Below are positions 18,790 through 20,087 of a stretch of 20,087 bases of DNA, one piece after another. Every line of letters starts with the position of its first letter. The first letter of the stretch is position 1. This stretch comes from SFEL01 sp964392455 (lineage in GTDB: Bacteria; Bacillota; Clostridia; Christensenellales; CAG-138), in NCBI GenBank assembly GCA_964392455.1, contig CAYMPG010000030.1, positions 1 to 20,087 on the forward strand. The letters are read 5' to 3'. Below the pieces are notes generated by a model, which was not told the DNA's origin, ran no database searches, and saw only the letters and a list, made by a program, of their open reading frames with translations. The position numbers and the translations under genes were made by a program.

Positions 18790-20087
18790 ATGATAAACTG
18801 GAAAAACCTTACCCAGCTCAAAGCCTATTCCTGCCTGAAGAACACCACACCCATAGACCTTGCCTCTGCCATGTCCGGCGAAGCAGGCGCAGAGCGTGTA
18901 GCCCGCTACACCCTTCCCATGGGCATGGGGCTCAGCTTCAACTATGCCGCAAGGCCGGTGGATGACAGCATACTCTCCGCCCTTTCAGACCTTGCCTCTG
19001 AAGCCCAGCTTTCGGAAAAATTCCGCGCCCTGTACAACGGCGCCGTTATCAATACCGGGGAAAATCGCCTTGTGCTCCATCATCTCACCCGCGGCCAGCT
19101 TGGGGATGACGTTATAGTAAACGGGGTAAACAAGCGCAGCTTTTACCTTGACCAGCAGCAGAAAATAAGCGACCTTGCCCACAGGGTACATTCCGGCCTT
19201 ATAACCAACGCAAAGGGCCAGCCCTTCACCACTGTTGTACAGATAGGCATTGGCGGCAGCGACCTTGGCCCCCGTGCCATATACCTTGCCCTTGAGGGCT
19301 GGGCAAAGGCCAATGGCTGCCTTAAAATGAAGGCGGAATTCATCAGCAATGTGGATCCCGACGATGCGGCGGCAGTGCTCAGCCGCATAGATGTATCCCG
19401 CAGCCTTTTCATACTGGTATCCAAATCCGGCGTTACCCTTGAGACCCTCACCAATGAATCCCTTGTGCGGGATGCCCTTACAAAGGCTGGGCTTGAGGTA
19501 TCCCGCCATATGATAGCCGTTACCAGCGAGACCTCCCCCCTTGCAAAGAGCCCTGATTACCTTGCGGCCTTCTTTATGGATGACTACATTGGCGGCAGAT
19601 ACTCCTCCACCTCCCCTGTGGGCGGTGCGGTGCTGTCCCTTGCCTTTGGGCCTGAGGTGTTCCAGAGCTTCCTTGAGGGCGCTGCGGAGGCCGATAGGCT
19701 TGCCTGCAATGAGGATATTTTGCACAACCCCGCCATGCTGGATGCCATGATAGGCGTATATGAGCGCAATGTGCTGAATCTCCCGGTAACGGCGTTCCTG
19801 CCCTATTCTCAGGCACTCAGCCGCTTCCCTGCACACCTGCAGCAGCTTGATATGGAATCAAACGGCAAGTCCGTTAACCGCTTCGGCCAGCCTGTGGATT
19901 ACCCCACCGGCCCCGTAATATTCGGCGAGCCCGGCACAAACGGCCAGCACTCCTTCTATCAGCTCCTCCATCAGGGCACGGATATTATCCCCCTGCAATT
20001 TGCCGGCTTCCGCCACAGCCAGATGAACAGCGATATCCTCATTCAGGGCAGCACCAGCCAGCAGAAGCTCTGCGCCAATGTGGCAGC
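18790..20087 (+). CDS. pgi: Glucose-6-phosphate isomerase (cut by the window end)
   Basis: The visible 432 codons start at an ATG with AAAGGA 7 nt upstream. The enzyme interconverts glucose 6-phosphate and fructose 6-phosphate in glycolysis. Recognised motifs are QIGIGGSDLGPRA (phosphosugar binding), LVSKSGVTLETLTNE (the SIS-domain phosphate loop), MESNGKSV and the signature GEPGTNGQHSFYQLLHQGT with its catalytic Glu and His. The SKSGVTLET form differs from the SKTFTTxET loop of the E. coli/animal type, so this belongs to another Pgi branch. The reading frame is open to the last base, and some C-terminal residues are missing only because the window ends. It lies in a probable operon with yerC. 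Confidence 0.95.
   Translation, partial: MINWKNLTQLKAYSCLKNTTPIDLASAMSGEAGAERVARYTLPMGMGLSFNYAARPVDDSILSALSDLASEAQLSEKFRALYNGAVINTGENRLVLHHLTRGQLGDDVIVNGVNKRSFYLDQQQKISDLAHRVHSGLITNAKGQPFTTVVQIGIGGSDLGPRAIYLALEGWAKANGCLKMKAEFISNVDPDDAAAVLSRIDVSRSLFILVSKSGVTLETLTNESLVRDALTKAGLEVSRHMIAVTSETSPLAKSPDYLAAFFMDDYIGGRYSSTSPVGGAVLSLAFGPEVFQSFLEGAAEADRLACNEDILHNPAMLDAMIGVYERNVLNLPVTAFLPYSQALSRFPAHLQQLDMESNGKSVNRFGQPVDYPTGPVIFGEPGTNGQHSFYQLLHQGTDIIPLQFAGFRHSQMNSDILIQGSTSQQKLCANVA

Overview
The window is about 20 kb of a low-repeat, moderately GC-rich chromosome from a spore-forming member of the Firmicutes (class Clostridia), probably an uncultured gut lineage. The evidence is spoIID, the iron-sulfur two-subunit L-serine dehydratase (sdaAB/sdaAA), a NfeD-FloA flotillin operon, a YerC-type TrpR-like regulator, a TIGR03943/DUF1980 metal-homeostasis domain, and intergenic hairpin repeats of the kind common in gut Clostridia. 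Genes are short transcription units on both strands, mostly bounded by bidirectional intrinsic terminators. ATA is used freely for Ile, except in the TauE-like permease.

Left end (1-3550): tRNA-Ser(GGA), a broken 5' half of a second tRNA-Ser just upstream of it, then sdaAB-sdaAA, all leftward. Divergent from these are a membrane-anchored protein that looks like an isolated M1-peptidase N-terminal domain and a PepSY-like lipoprotein. Metal block (3550-6100): a structured, terminator-ended candidate RNA, then a two-gene operon of G3E (CobW/COG0523) GTPases. The first carries six His/Asp/Cys-rich tandem repeats; the second lacks the CxCC motif but has a DUF1980 domain. Middle (6100-11200): an Xre-like HTH protein with membrane helices, flanked by 40-bp inverted palindromic repeats; a YcxB-like protein; a TauE/SafE permease with strong codon bias; a PIG-V-like mannosyltransferase; and a FlaR-like nucleoside kinase.

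Right half (11200-20087): a leftward membrane-microdomain operon (nfeD, zinc-ribbon protein, floA, conserved protein), an acidic membrane protein, then divergent spoIID. Behind spoIID lies an ~800-bp gene-free island packed with about twenty stem-loops. It is followed by an Xre repressor divergent from a 61-residue protein with two matching 15-bp operators between them, a DUF1015 protein, and yerC followed by pgi (cut by the window end).

The most interesting points are the hairpin island, the recurring leaderless promoter layout (a -10 hexamer exactly 6 nt before the start codon, at three to four genes), the metal-binding repeat GTPase with its upstream RNA candidate, and the palindrome-flanked HTH gene. 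All assignments are by eye from sequence; no database search was run.
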